A stretch of 64,000 nt of DNA from Halobacillus litoralis (GTDB lineage: Bacteria; Bacillota; Bacilli; Bacillales; Halobacillaceae), in contig NZ_CP129016.1 in NCBI RefSeq assembly GCF_020524085.2, positions 552,001 through 616,000 of the forward strand, given 5' to 3'. Position numbers and translations under genes: made by a program. The notes beneath the pieces were generated by a model. The model was given only the letters and a program-made list of their open reading frames with translations. It was not told where the DNA came from and made no database searches. Below, one piece after another: positions 8,254 through 17,529 of this stretch. How positions within the stretch are numbered: the stretch's first letter is position 1; the number at the start of each line of letters is the position of its first letter.

Positions 8254-9591
8254 TCAGTCTGCTTTACGGGCTGCCTGCTGTACAGGATCCCACACACTGT
8301 TATAAGGAGGTGCGTAGGCGAGATCCAAGTCTTCTAATTCATCGATCGACATTTCATGGAATAAAGCAGTAGCCAAGACATCGATACGTTTATCAACTCC
8401 TTGCCCGCCTATGATTTGAGCGCCAAGCAACTGACCGGTTCGTTCATGATAAACGATTTTCAATGTCATCGGATTTTCCTTGGAGTAATAGCCGGCGGCA
8501 TGGGTGGATTCTATCGTAATTTTTTTACAAGGAATCCTTTCCTTCTTTGCCTCCCGTTCAGAAAGACCGGTGCGCGCAAGGGTTAAATCGAAGAATTTCA
8601 ATATCGACGTGCCCACGATTCCTCGGAACGACCTTCTTCGATCAATCATATTCAGTCCCGCGACTTGCCCTTGTTTATTGGCATGCGTGCCTAAAGGGAT
8701 ATAATCATCCTTTTTCTTAACCCGGTGAAACTGGGTCGCACAATCCCCGGCAGCATAGATATCCAGTATGCTTGTCTCCATAAAAGCATTCACGGCGATC
8801 GCGTCGTTCATCCCTTTGTAAACACCCGTATGTTTCATGAAGGATGTATTAGGTGTCACTCCAACGGCGACAAGAACAAGATCGGATTTATATTCTCCTT
8901 GATCCGTGATGACGGAATGGACATGCTGATCCCCTTTGAATCCTTCAACCGATTCCCCAAGATGTAGTTCCACACCGTTCCGTTCGGCCTCTGCATGGAC
9001 AAGCTCTCCCATATCCTCATCGAAAATTTTCGCCAGTTGAGGTCCGCGGTCGATCAATCGTACGTTCTTTCCAATCGAAACAAAGCTTTCGGCCATTTCG
9101 AGCCCTATGTATCCGCCACCGATAATGGTCACATGTTCCTTCTCCCTTGAAGTCGCAGCCATGATCTCCTTTATATCAGGAATTGTTTTTAATGTATAAA
9201 TACCTTCAAGCTCCCGTCCTTCCCAGGGGGGCATGACAGGTGCTGCACCGGAAGCCACAAGCAGACGATCATAAGACAACTCAAACCCCTGACCCTCGTG
9301 ATTTTTTCCGTAAACGACTTTGTGATCACAATCCACTTCCGTTACCGTGTGGTAGGTTCGGACATCAATGCCATATTTTTCGCGAAATGTCTCAGGGTCA
9401 CGCGCGATCAGGTCTTCGGTAGCCTCGACATCCCCGCTCAATACATACGGCAGGCCACATTGCCCATAAGAGGTGATTCCTCCTTTTTCCAACACAGTAA
9501 TGGAATGCCCCTCACTATTCCTTACTATTTGCATAGCTGCACTCATCCCGGCAGCATCTCCTCCGATAATAACGACATTCATTCCACTCAC
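8254..9591 (-). CDS. CoA-disulfide reductase-like FAD/NAD(P)H oxidoreductase
   Basis: A 445-residue two-dinucleotide-domain flavoprotein. The FAD-binding GGDAAGMSAA sits near the N-terminus, the active cysteine in GQCGLPYVLSG near residue 45, the NAD(P)H-binding GGGYIGLEMAES around 160-170 and the FAD motif YAAGDCA near 285. The dimerisation domain ends YAPPYNSVWDPVQQAA. A single active-site Cys is typical of CoA-disulfide reductase, which reduces the low-molecular-weight thiol disulfide CoAS-SCoA; NADH oxidases or polysulfide reductases of this family are alternatives. It is immediately upstream of nos on the same strand, so it could be co-expressed in a redox-stress role. Confidence 0.85.
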   Translation of the reverse strand: MSGMNVVIIGGDAAGMSAAMQIVRNSEGHSITVLEKGGITSYGQCGLPYVLSGDVEATEDLIARDPETFREKYGIDVRTYHTVTEVDCDHKVVYGKNHEGQGFELSYDRLLVASGAAPVMPPWEGRELEGIYTLKTIPDIKEIMAATSREKEHVTIIGGGYIGLEMAESFVSIGKNVRLIDRGPQLAKIFDEDMGELVHAEAERNGVELHLGESVEGFKGDQHVHSVITDQGEYKSDLVLVAVGVTPNTSFMKHTGVYKGMNDAIAVNAFMETSILDIYAAGDCATQFHRVKKKDDYIPLGTHANKQGQVAGLNMIDRRRSFRGIVGTSILKFFDLTLARTGLSEREAKKERIPCKKITIESTHAAGYYSKENPMTLKIVYHERTGQLLGAQIIGGQGVDKRIDVLATALFHEMSIDELEDLDLAYAPPYNSVWDPVQQAARKAD

Positions 9592-9718
9592 TCCTTTTAC
9601 GTACCTTCTATTCTCTTATTCTTTGCCTATATGGTTCCCACTCAAACTTCTCTCATGTTAAACTAACGATATTATCTTTTTGTACGACTTTTCAAAAAAA
9701 TCATTCGAGGTGAAGGAC

Positions 9719-10891
9719 ATGAAGCAATTCCAAACATCCCAAGCCATCCAGCGGCTTCCGGACCAATTTTTCGCAACTATGATTGATAAATTAAACCTAT
9801 ATAAAAAACGTGGATATGACACCTTGAACTTGGGACAGGGAAACCCTGATCAACCCACTCCCTCCCACATCGTCGAGTCACTAAAGGAGGCGGCAGAAAA
9901 CCCGGATTTCCACAAATATCCTCCCTTCCACGGATATGAGTTCTTAAAAGAAGCGGTGGCTGAATTTTACAAGCGTGAATATGATGTGGACATTGATCCT
10001 GAAACAGAAGTCGCCATTATGCCTGGCAGCAAAACAGGTCTCGTTGAGCTCAGCCAGTGCTTCCTTGATCCAGGGGATGTCGCGCTTGTTCCCGACCCCG
10101 GCTACCCGGATTACTGGTCCGGCATTGAAATGGTCGGCGCAGAAATGAAGTCCATGCCCCTTCGCGAAGAGAATGGATTTTTGCCTGACTACGGAGAAAT
10201 TGATGAAGAGAGCTGGGAAAAAGCAAAGCTCATGTTCTTAAACTACCCCAATAATCCGACGGGAGCTATGGCTGACGAGGACTTCTTTGTGGAAACCATC
10301 CAAGAAGCAGAAAAGCACGATGTTTGTGTCGTTCACGACTTCGCCTATGGGGCGATCGGGTTTGATGAAAACAAGCCGCTCAGCTTTATGCAATTCGAAG
10401 GTGCAAAAAATGTCGGTGTTGAAGTTTATACGATGTCTAAAACATACAATATGGCCGGCTGGCGTGTCGCTTTCGCTGTCGGTAATCCCAGCGTTATTCA
10501 CGCACTGGAAGTCATTCAGGACCACTATTTCTGCAGTATTTTCGGCGGATTGCAAAAAGCATCAGCTACTGCCTTACTAAGTTCACAACAATGTGTCACA
10601 GAACTTGCTGAAACCTATGAAAAAAGACGTGACCTTCTCGTCCATGGGTTAGAAGAAGCGGGATATCATGTGGCTCCCTGCCAGGGTTCTTTCTTTACTT
10701 GGCTGCAAGTACCTGAAGGCTATACATCCCAAGGCTTTGCGGATGATTTATTGGAAGAGACAGGTTTATTCGTCGCCCCAGGGATCGGATTCGGTAAGCA
10801 TGGAGAAGGATATGTGCGCATCGGATTAAACAATTCGGAAGAAACATTGCGCGATGCGGTAGAACGATTTAAATCATTTAAACAGAAGTAA
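9719..10891 (+). CDS. mtnE: Methionine-salvage aminotransferase, MtnE-like (PLP-dependent)
   Basis: A class I/II aminotransferase of about 390 residues. NLGQGNPDQPTPSHIV, MPGSKTGLVELSQCFLDPGD, NYPNNPTGAMA and the PLP lysine in TMSKTYNMAGWR follow the Bacillus MtnE (YkrV) pattern closely. MtnE converts 2-keto-4-methylthiobutyrate to methionine. The ATG at 9719 is preferred over 9680 because GAGGTGAAGG lies just upstream and homologs begin at MKQFQ. It shares this neighbourhood with the MtnU-like gene at 6249, but the other salvage genes are not in the window. Confidence 0.85.
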   Translation: MKQFQTSQAIQRLPDQFFATMIDKLNLYKKRGYDTLNLGQGNPDQPTPSHIVESLKEAAENPDFHKYPPFHGYEFLKEAVAEFYKREYDVDIDPETEVAIMPGSKTGLVELSQCFLDPGDVALVPDPGYPDYWSGIEMVGAEMKSMPLREENGFLPDYGEIDEESWEKAKLMFLNYPNNPTGAMADEDFFVETIQEAEKHDVCVVHDFAYGAIGFDENKPLSFMQFEGAKNVGVEVYTMSKTYNMAGWRVAFAVGNPSVIHALEVIQDHYFCSIFGGLQKASATALLSSQQCVTELAETYEKRRDLLVHGLEEAGYHVAPCQGSFFTWLQVPEGYTSQGFADDLLEETGLFVAPGIGFGKHGEGYVRIGLNNSEETLRDAVERFKSFKQK

Positions 10892-10899
10892 GATCAAGG

Positions 10900-10935
10900 A
10901 CAGCACCTTCAACCTCGAAGGTGCTGTTTTTATTT
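10900..10935 (+). terminator. Terminator of mtnE
   Basis: The stem ACAGCACCTTC pairs with GAAGGTGCTGT around AACCTC and is followed by a T-rich tail, 8 bp after the stop codon. Confidence 0.9.
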
Positions 10936-11123
10936 TCTCACTATAACAACCGCATGCATAAATCCAGACCATCAGTATAAACGTGTATCAAACGCCTTCT
11001 CCTGTCGAAACAAGTCTGTTTATCGGACAATTTTTATGAAAATAATCATTGAATACATATTCAAAATGTATTTTAATTATCTTATACAAATTTCCTACAA
11101 CGACTATACAGGAGGGGTTCACA

Positions 11124-11327
11124 ATGTATGCACTGATCAGGAAAGATGATCGCTTATTAGAAGTATTAAAAGACCCTATTGATCGTAGAGACAGGGTTTT
11201 CCACCAGAAAAAAGAAGCTGTGAAGTATGCTGAAAAATTGAATGGATATATACAATCCGGCCCAAAATGGGAAGTTCAGGAATATCTCATACATGAACGA
11301 AAAAAAAGCAGAAGCTCCATCTGTTAA
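11124..11327 (+). CDS. Small hypothetical protein, 67 residues
   Basis: The product begins MYALIRKDDRLLEVLKDP and is highly charged (Lys, Arg and Glu rich) with no membrane segment. An AGGAGGGG site 7 bp upstream of the ATG fixes the start. I do not recognise the family. It is monocistronic: a terminator hairpin overlaps its stop codon. Upstream (11046-11068) the AT-rich inverted repeat AATACAT-N7-ATGTATT could be a regulator site. Confidence 0.6.
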   Translation: MYALIRKDDRLLEVLKDPIDRRDRVFHQKKEAVKYAEKLNGYIQSGPKWEVQEYLIHERKKSRSSIC

Positions 11328-11346
11328 GCTTCTGCTTCTGCTTTTT
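11307..11346. terminator. Bidirectional terminator between small ORF and aldehyde dehydrogenase
   Basis: The hairpin AAGCAGAAGC with GCTTCTGCTT is flanked by an A-run on the left and a T-run on the right, so it can stop convergent transcripts from both sides. Confidence 0.8.
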
Positions 11347-11363
11347 CTCATTCTTATTTCAAT

Positions 11364-12818
11364 TTAAAAAGGAAACTCACGATAACCATTCATCACGCCG
11401 ATCCATTTCACTGTTGTAAATTTATCCAATGCCCATTCGCCGCCGAAACGGCCGAGGCCGGATTCTTTTTCACCACCAAAAGCCACGTGTGGTTCATCAT
11501 TCACGGACTGATCATTCACATGAATCATACCCGTCTCCACACGTTTGGCAACTTCTACCCCACGATGGACATCACGAGTGAATACAGAACCGCTCAATCC
11601 ATATGGAGAACTGTTCGCTGCTTGAATCGCTTCTTGTTCTGATGAAACTTTGATCACAGAAGCAACAGGGCCGAAGACTTCATTTTTCGCTATCGGCATA
11701 TCGCTCGTTACACCCGTCAACACGGTCGGCTGCATGACACTGCCATCCGTCTCTCCACCGGTGAGTATTTCAGCACCTCGACCGACACTTTCTTTCACAT
11801 CCTCCTGAATCCGTTCAATGGCATCCTTGTTGATGAGAGGCCCAATGACGGTATCCTTCTCAGACGGGTCGCCGGCTTTCAAGCTCTCTACTTTCTCTTT
11901 AAATTTCTCGATGAACGTATCATATACACTTTCATCCACGATGATTCTGTTCAACGACATGCAAATCTGCCCCTGGTGCAAGAACTTCCCGAAAGCTGCC
12001 GCTTCTACCGCTTGATCGATATCCGCATCTTCAAGGACGATCATAGCATTATTACCGCCAAGCTCTAGAGCTGTCTCCTTAATATATTTTCCGGCGAGTT
12101 CACCGATATGGCTGCCCACTTCCGTCGATCCTGTAAAGGAAATCAGCTTCGCCGCAGGATGTTTCACAAAAGCATCTCCGATTTCTGATCCTCGACCTAC
12201 AACCACATTAATTACACCCTCAGGGAACCCTGCTTCTTCGAACAGATCGGCAATGAACAACCCTGACGTAACCGGTGCATCAGACGCCGGCTTTACGACC
12301 ACAGTATTCCCTGTCGCCACCGCAGGAGCGATGGATCTCATCGCTAAATGGAAAGGGAAATTCCAAGGCCCGATGACGCCGATGACACCCTTAGGCGAAC
12401 GGTACACACGGTTTTCCTTTCATGGAGTGTTGGACGGTAAAATCTGCCCGCTCATCCGTGTTGGGAAACTGGCTGATTCCCGGATGATGCCGACGGCCGC
12501 CTGCAATTCCACCTCTGCTTTAACAAGGGTGCTGCCCGCTTCTTTCACGAGCCAATCAATAATCTCATCTTTCCTCTCTTGCACGATTTTCAACAATTGA
12601 TCAAAGTACGCCTGCTTTTTGGCAGGGAGCGTCGTCATCCACGACTCCTGAGCATTTACAGCAGCCTCATAAGCTTCATTAAGATCCTCTTCATTTGCAG
12701 ATGGAATCGAAGCAATCGTTTGCTGAGTATAAGGATTGACATTATCTACATATTTCTCACTGGAACCGCTTCTCCACTGACCATTGATATATTGTTTAGT
12801 AAATGTTTGCGGACTCAT
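11364..12818 (-). pseudogene. Aldehyde dehydrogenase, broken by a stop and a frameshift
   Basis: The N-terminal frame (12818-12420) has YINGQWRSGSSEKYVDNVNPYT and ends SGQILPSNTP before TGA. The C-terminal frame (12407-11364) resumes at VYRSPKGVIGVIGPWNFPFHL and contains SFTGSTEVG, the general base E in ALELGGNNA and the catalytic Cys in HQGQICMSLNRI. Together they form a normal ALDH of about 485 residues. At the junction the expected PGKENRVYR would need both TGA changed to GGA and one added base around 12405-12420, so there are two lesions within 15 bp. The internal ATG overlapping the stop is in the wrong frame for restart. It is probably a real pseudogene or a local sequence error. The substrate class (benzaldehyde/vanillin-type) is uncertain. 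Confidence 0.85.
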
Positions 12819-12885
12819 TCCAAAACCTCCATTCGGAAACTTTACACAAAGCTATCATTCCCGGTTAAAGAGGAATCGAAACGAT

Positions 12886-13329
12886 TTATACCTCCATCAG
12901 CATATCCACGTGCGGAATACCATCCTCAAGGTACACCTCAGAAACTTCCTTGAATCCAAAAGAACCGTAGAAATGGCGCAGATGCTCCTGGCCGTGTAAC
13001 CAGATGTGATTGACCTTGTAGTCTTTTTTCAGCACTTCAATCGCTCGGTCCATCACTTGACGTGCATATCCGCCCCCTCGATTTTCCTTTTTGACAAGGA
13101 CGCGGCCGATACTGTGATACTTCTCCCCTTCATCTGGGGGAACAATCCGGCAGTAGGCCACCATCTCTCCTTCTTTCTCCATCCATATATGTAGACTACC
13201 TTCATCTCTGCCATCAACTTCAGGATAAGGACACTCCTGTTCAACTACAAAAACTTCCACCCTTGTCTTTAAAATCTCGTACAATTCCTGCTTTGATAAT
13301 TCGGCAAACGTTTTATGTACCCACTCCAT
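12886..13329 (-). CDS. GNAT family N-acetyltransferase (ElaA-like)
   Basis: A 147-residue protein beginning MEWVHKTFAELSKQELYEIL and continuing RVEVFVVEQECPYPEVDGRD, the signature of the ElaA/YjcF-type GNAT group. The acetyl-CoA loop is RVLVKKENRGGGYARQVM and the C-terminus KEVSEVYLEDGIPHVDMLM. The substrate is unknown. It is oriented with the broken aldehyde dehydrogenase 67 bp downstream. Confidence 0.85.
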   Translation of the reverse strand: MEWVHKTFAELSKQELYEILKTRVEVFVVEQECPYPEVDGRDEGSLHIWMEKEGEMVAYCRIVPPDEGEKYHSIGRVLVKKENRGGGYARQVMDRAIEVLKKDYKVNHIWLHGQEHLRHFYGSFGFKEVSEVYLEDGIPHVDMLMEV

Positions 13330-13586
13330 GCTGATTCCCCTTTACTCATGATTATCTTTTAAATATACTTCAACGTTCGAAAACTGACAAAGCCTCGGTT
13401 TATGAACCCAAACGATATTACAACCACAATTTATTCATACCTAATCACTTTAAGGAGGGCAACTCCAACCTCACAGGTATATTTATCGTAATGAAAGTTT
13501 TTGTAGAAAAATATCATATTTTCGTTTTATTGATTCTGACGAAGGGGAAACTACGATTACCAATCTTACAAGAAAGGAGGAGCATT

Positions 13587-14960
13587 ATGTTCTTAAAGTT
13601 ATTACCTGTATCGATACAGAAATATGCGAAAATGTCTAAACGGCAGCGAAAACACGAAATGCAGATGACCTTATGGTACATGCCTTTTTTCTATATATTA
13701 ATGTCCATATTTTTTGTTGTGGTCACTCTGTTGTTGGATCTCGTTTTTCAAATCGAACAGTACACGTTTGAATTTTTCCGAATCAATGCAGAAATCACCC
13801 GAATGCTGGTCAGTACACTCATAGGTGGAATCCTGACACTGAGCGCTTTCACATTGAACTCCTTGCTTGTCGTCTTGACGACATTTAGTGGTCAGTTCTC
13901 CCCGCGGATGCTCCTCAACTTTGTGTCAGACCGCAGGACGCAGCACGCGCTAGGGATTTTTAATGGGAATTTCGTCTATGTGCTGCTCGTCTTCCTGTTT
14001 ATCGGAAACACGAGGCACGAATTTTTCGTAGCGGTGCCGATCGTCACGATTTTCCTCGCCTTTACATCCGCTGTTACGTTCATTTATTTTATCAACCACG
14101 CAACAACCTGGATGCAAGTACACAACATCACCGATACGATGAAGCATTCGTCCGAGCAAATCATTAACCAAACCCTGAGAAAAGATCTTGAACAGTTCCG
14201 GACAGAGGAACCAGGAGACTTGATGGAAGCTGAGCGTTCGAAGGCAAAACCTGTTGGAGCCATTAAATCGGGGTACATCCAGCTTGTGAATTACAGGAAG
14301 ATGATTGAAGAAGCAAGAAAAGATGAGATCATCATCCAATTCCATGCTCAAGTGGGAGATTATATTTTAAAGAACAACCAATTGATCAGCTACTGGGGAC
14401 CTGGTGCTGAAAACGTTGATGAAGAAAAATATTGCAAGATGATCATTATTGATTATAAAGAAACAGAACTTCAAGACATCCAAATGGGCATGCACAAACT
14501 AGCCGAAATTGCGATCAAATCACTAGGAAACGACGACCCGAAAACCGCAACGAACACCATCCATCAGATGGCCGAGTTGATGCTTACCGTAGAGGATTAC
14601 ATTACCTTTACTCCTTACTTGATGGATAATGATAAACAGGTCCGAGTCGTTCTTCAATCCGAATCGTTTGAATCCTATATCTACCGTGGTTTTGGATATA
14701 TTCGTCATTACGCTCGTGACAATCATCTCATCATAACCGAGCTCGTAGATTCCATGGGGATGGTGGCCGAATCGATCGACAGGTCCAAGCACCAAATGCT
14801 ATGGGAATTTGCGTGCAACACCATCGACCATATTGAAACAGAAGTCATTTACCAGCTGGATAAAACCTTCTTGTTGGAAGCACTGGAGAGATTATCAAAT
14901 GTGACAGGCAACAAACTTGATTATTACGCTATCCATCGCAGGTTCTACCCTGTAGATTAA
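13587..14960 (+). CDS. DUF2254 family membrane protein
   Basis: A protein of about 457 residues with hydrophobic segments near 25-45, 80-105, 130-150 and 165-190, followed by a long soluble C-terminal half. LVSTLIGGILTLSAFTLNSLLVVLTTFSGQFSPR and the later HATTWMQV and AEIAIKSLGNDDP motifs are typical of DUF2254, a widespread inner-membrane family of unknown function. The ATG at 13587 is chosen because AAAGGAGG lies just upstream; an upstream in-frame ATG at 13491 has no such site. The flanking 256-bp gap upstream shows no other gene. Confidence 0.8.
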   Translation: MFLKLLPVSIQKYAKMSKRQRKHEMQMTLWYMPFFYILMSIFFVVVTLLLDLVFQIEQYTFEFFRINAEITRMLVSTLIGGILTLSAFTLNSLLVVLTTFSGQFSPRMLLNFVSDRRTQHALGIFNGNFVYVLLVFLFIGNTRHEFFVAVPIVTIFLAFTSAVTFIYFINHATTWMQVHNITDTMKHSSEQIINQTLRKDLEQFRTEEPGDLMEAERSKAKPVGAIKSGYIQLVNYRKMIEEARKDEIIIQFHAQVGDYILKNNQLISYWGPGAENVDEEKYCKMIIIDYKETELQDIQMGMHKLAEIAIKSLGNDDPKTATNTIHQMAELMLTVEDYITFTPYLMDNDKQVRVVLQSESFESYIYRGFGYIRHYARDNHLIITELVDSMGMVAESIDRSKHQMLWEFACNTIDHIETEVIYQLDKTFLLEALERLSNVTGNKLDYYAIHRRFYPVD

Positions 14961-15052
14961 TATCAGTTCATTGAAAAAAGTAGATGATTTTGAATGAGGA
15001 AAGATCTTGAGAAGAGTCATAGTCTCCTTTATTCAGGTTAAACCTAAAAGGA

Positions 15053-15108
15053 TTGACAAGACTCTTCATCTTTCATATGTTATATATATGAACATATAAT
15101 CATATATA
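15053..15108 (+). promoter_or_regulatory. Promoter with overlapping ArsR/SmtB-like operator of the CDF exporter
   Basis: TTGACA (15053-15058), a 17-bp spacer and TATGTT (15076-15081) form a sigma-A promoter. The inverted repeat ATATATGA-N8-TCATATAT (15084-15107) covers the likely start point and resembles metal-sensing ArsR/CzrA operators. A second, overlapping inverted repeat ATATGTT-N9-AACATAT lies at 15075-15097. Metal-dependent repression is inferred. Confidence 0.65.
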
Positions 15109-15122
15109 AAAGGGGTGAGCGC

Positions 15123-16004
15123 ATGGGACATCATCACCACCATCATATCGATTCAACAACCGGTAAAATTAAAACCGCTTTTTTCCTGAATTTATTTTTT
15201 ACAATTATTGAATTGATCGGTGGTTTATTAACAAATAGTATGGCCATTCTTTCCGATGCTTTACACGACCTTGGGGATTCTCTTTCTCTCGGGCTCGCCT
15301 GGTTTTTACAGAAGTTTTCGCGTAAAGAACAATCGGATCATTTTTCATTCGGATATCGGCGGTTCTCGCTTTTAGCGGCTTTGATCAACAGCGTAGTACT
15401 GATTGTTGGGTCTGTCTTTATTTTGACCGAGGCTGTCCCTCGGCTCTTGAACCCCGAGCAGCCGAACGCAGGAGGAATGATCGCTCTTTCCATCTTAGGA
15501 ATTCTCGTTAACGGTGCAGCTGTTTTCCGGCTCAAAGGTGGAGACTCTATGAACCAGAAAGTCATGACCTGGCACCTTCTTGAGGATGTTCTAGGTTGGG
15601 TAGCCGTCCTTGTGGTCAGTATCGTCATGTTGTTTTTTGATGTGCCGATTTTGGATCCAATCGCTTCGATTGGTATTACCTTATTTATTTTATATAATGT
15701 GGTGAAAAATCTTATCCAGACGATGCGCCTCTTTCTCGAAGGTGTGCCATCGGGGGTTGACCTTGAGGTGCTTTCACGAAAAATTAACAATTTGACTGAT
15801 GTTCAATCCACTCATCACACCCACCTCTGGTCAATGGATGGAGAAAATCATGCCTTTTCCACTCACATCGTCGTGCGGGCAGAAGCAACAAAGGAAGAGA
15901 TATGCAAAGTGAAAGAAGAGGTCAAAGAAATCTTACATCCTATTTCACTTGAGCACATCACTCTGGAAATCGAATATGAAGACGAACCTTGTTCCCTTCA
16001 ATAA
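15123..16004 (+). CDS. Cation diffusion facilitator family metal exporter (CzcD/ZitB-like)
   Basis: A 293-residue antiporter with six membrane segments. It has AILSDALHDLGDSLSLG (the H-x-x-x-D metal site of TM2) and the matching TM5 site HLLEDVLGWVAV. The cytosolic C-terminal domain has THHTHLWSMDGENHAFSTHIVV. It exports Zn(II), Co(II) or Cd(II) in exchange for protons. The native N-terminus is MGHHHHHHID, a six-histidine run before TM1 that may bind metal. GGGGTGAG precedes the ATG. The palindromic operator at the promoter supports control by a metal-sensing repressor encoded elsewhere. Confidence 0.92.
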   Translation: MGHHHHHHIDSTTGKIKTAFFLNLFFTIIELIGGLLTNSMAILSDALHDLGDSLSLGLAWFLQKFSRKEQSDHFSFGYRRFSLLAALINSVVLIVGSVFILTEAVPRLLNPEQPNAGGMIALSILGILVNGAAVFRLKGGDSMNQKVMTWHLLEDVLGWVAVLVVSIVMLFFDVPILDPIASIGITLFILYNVVKNLIQTMRLFLEGVPSGVDLEVLSRKINNLTDVQSTHHTHLWSMDGENHAFSTHIVVRAEATKEEICKVKEEVKEILHPISLEHITLEIEYEDEPCSLQ

Positions 16005-16041
16005 AAAAGTGGCCAGCCTAAAGCTGACCACTTTTTTCCTT
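16003..16041. terminator. Bidirectional terminator between CDF gene and stress protein gene
   Basis: An A-run, the stem GTGGCCAGC with GCTGACCAC (one mismatch) and a T-run lie between two convergent genes. Confidence 0.75.
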
Positions 16042-16467
16042 TTACAAATCAAGACGTTCAGGTGTGTCTTGCCCTTGATTCATATAGCGTATATTTTCAG
16101 GCATGATTTCAAGCACCACATACTCAGGGTCCTCTTTGCCATCGAACCATCGATCCATGTGGTCATTCCATAACTTGTCTTTAATATCCTGGTCTTCACG
16201 AATCTTCGCCTGTCCTTCGACTTCTAAATACGAATCCCCATAGCCTTCCCCTTCGTATCCGAGAAGGATATGAACATGTGGGTTTGCGTCAATTTCATCT
16301 GCTTTATGTGTTTCTCTGTTCGTTGGTGTGTAGAAAGTGAAATCATCATCGTTCCAAAAAGTCATATACCGCGAATGAGGTTTATTATTTTTCACTGTGG
16401 CAAGCGTACCAACTTTATGTTGCTCCATGACTTTGTGGATCTTCTTTTTCAATTCTTCTTGATTCAA
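16042..16467 (-). CDS. Pyridoxamine 5'-phosphate oxidase-like general stress protein (YdaG/GS26-like)
   Basis: A 141-residue split-barrel flavin-binding protein: KVGTLATVKNNKPHSRYMTFWNDDDFTFYTPTNRETHK, then LLGYEGEGYGDSYLEVEGQAKI. It matches the Bacillus general stress protein 26 (YdaG) type, which belongs to the pyridoxamine-phosphate-oxidase fold; its reaction is not established. A good sigma-B promoter lies about 45 bp upstream, which supports a role in general stress. AAAGGAG precedes the start codon. Confidence 0.85.
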   Translation of the reverse strand: MNQEELKKKIHKVMEQHKVGTLATVKNNKPHSRYMTFWNDDDFTFYTPTNRETHKADEIDANPHVHILLGYEGEGYGDSYLEVEGQAKIREDQDIKDKLWNDHMDRWFDGKEDPEYVVLEIMPENIRYMNQGQDTPERLDL

Positions 16468-16510
16468 TGGAAAGCTCCTTTCCGTAATCCAATCTTTTTA
16501 CAATTTCAGT

Positions 16511-16535
16511 TTTCCCCGAAAAATGGGAGATAAAC
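16511..16535 (-). promoter_or_regulatory. Sigma-B-type promoter of the YdaG-like gene
   Basis: Read on the minus strand: GTTTAT, 13-bp spacer, GGGAAA, against the sigma-B consensus GTTTAA-N12-15-GGGWAW. Only one base differs. Confidence 0.65.
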
Positions 16536-16675
16536 CCTTCGATGCCCATTGACAGATCCGGGTATGCTAATGATATCTTCGACACATTGTCATTCTTTTT
16601 TCATAAATATACCAAGAAGTGACACGCGTTACCCGTTACACTATTCATAGATCTGTTTTTCAGGAGGAAAACGTT

Positions 16676-17524
16676 ATGCTATGGAAAAAATGGGCGCCGA
16701 TCTTGATGGGCTCCCTACTGATTGGCCTGCTCTTTTTTATGATCAACTCTAGACCCGGAAGTTCCGAACCTGTGGATCGCGAAGACATTGTACCCACCCT
16801 ATTCATACATGGCTATAAAGGTGGACCGCGAAGCTTCGAAACGATGATGGACCGGATGCAGAACTTACAATGGGGACAGAAGCATATGACGGTTTATGTC
16901 TCCAGCCGTGGAGACCTCACTATCCAAGGTGATTTTGATGAAACGCCCAATCCGTTCATCCAAGTGCTTTTTGAAAACAATCGTGCAAGTATCTATAATC
17001 AGACCCATTGGCTTTCAGAAATCATGCGGCGGTTAAAAGCCGATTACAATATCCAACAAGTGAACCTCGTCGGTCATTCGATGGGAGGTCTCGCATCAGT
17101 CAATTATTTACTGAGCGATCATCACTATTCTGTTCCTCGAGTAGAGAAACTGTCCGTCATTGCAAGCCCTTTTAAAGGCATTGAAAAAGAAGGCTACTTC
17201 GCATCCAATTACGGAGCAGCAACAACTGACCTTCGGCCGAATTCTGAAGCTTTAAAACAGATGTTGCAAAACAAAGATCAGTTCCCGAATGATGTGGATG
17301 TATTCGCTATAGCTGGTGTGATCAATAGCAATGACTCTGAATCCAAGCATTGGGACGGTCTTGTCCATGCCTCAAGTGTAAGTGGACTGGAAGAGATCGT
17401 CCCCTTTGGGAAGTATGAGGAAAAGCGCCTCTACAACCCACTGGCCACACATTCCGGACTGCACGAACTAGAAGAAGTCGACCAACTACTCAAAGAATTC
17501 CTCTGGACTGAGGAAGGCGAATAA
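16676..17524 (+). CDS. Alpha/beta hydrolase, DUF915 family, membrane-anchored or secreted
   Basis: A protein of about 282 residues starting MLWKKWAPILMGSLLIGLLFF, a signal anchor, then VPTLFIHGYKGGPRSFETM (oxyanion region) and the nucleophile elbow VGHSMGGLASVNY with Ser near residue 130. An aspartate and the LATHSGLHE histidine segment complete the triad. This pattern matches the DUF915 lipase-like family of Firmicutes cell-surface hydrolases. A CAGGAGG site fixes the start at 16676. The substrate is unknown. Confidence 0.85.
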   Translation: MLWKKWAPILMGSLLIGLLFFMINSRPGSSEPVDREDIVPTLFIHGYKGGPRSFETMMDRMQNLQWGQKHMTVYVSSRGDLTIQGDFDETPNPFIQVLFENNRASIYNQTHWLSEIMRRLKADYNIQQVNLVGHSMGGLASVNYLLSDHHYSVPRVEKLSVIASPFKGIEKEGYFASNYGAATTDLRPNSEALKQMLQNKDQFPNDVDVFAIAGVINSNDSESKHWDGLVHASSVSGLEEIVPFGKYEEKRLYNPLATHSGLHELEEVDQLLKEFLWTEEGE

Positions 17525-17529
17525 ATGGA

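Noticed and set aside
11038..11053. Fur-box-like sequence upstream of the 67-residue ORF
   Set aside because: It matches only about 11 of 15 positions of the inverted repeat and no iron gene follows.
12410..12420. Translational restart in the aldehyde dehydrogenase
   Set aside because: The ATG overlapping the TGA is in neither of the two dehydrogenase frames, so coupling cannot rescue it.
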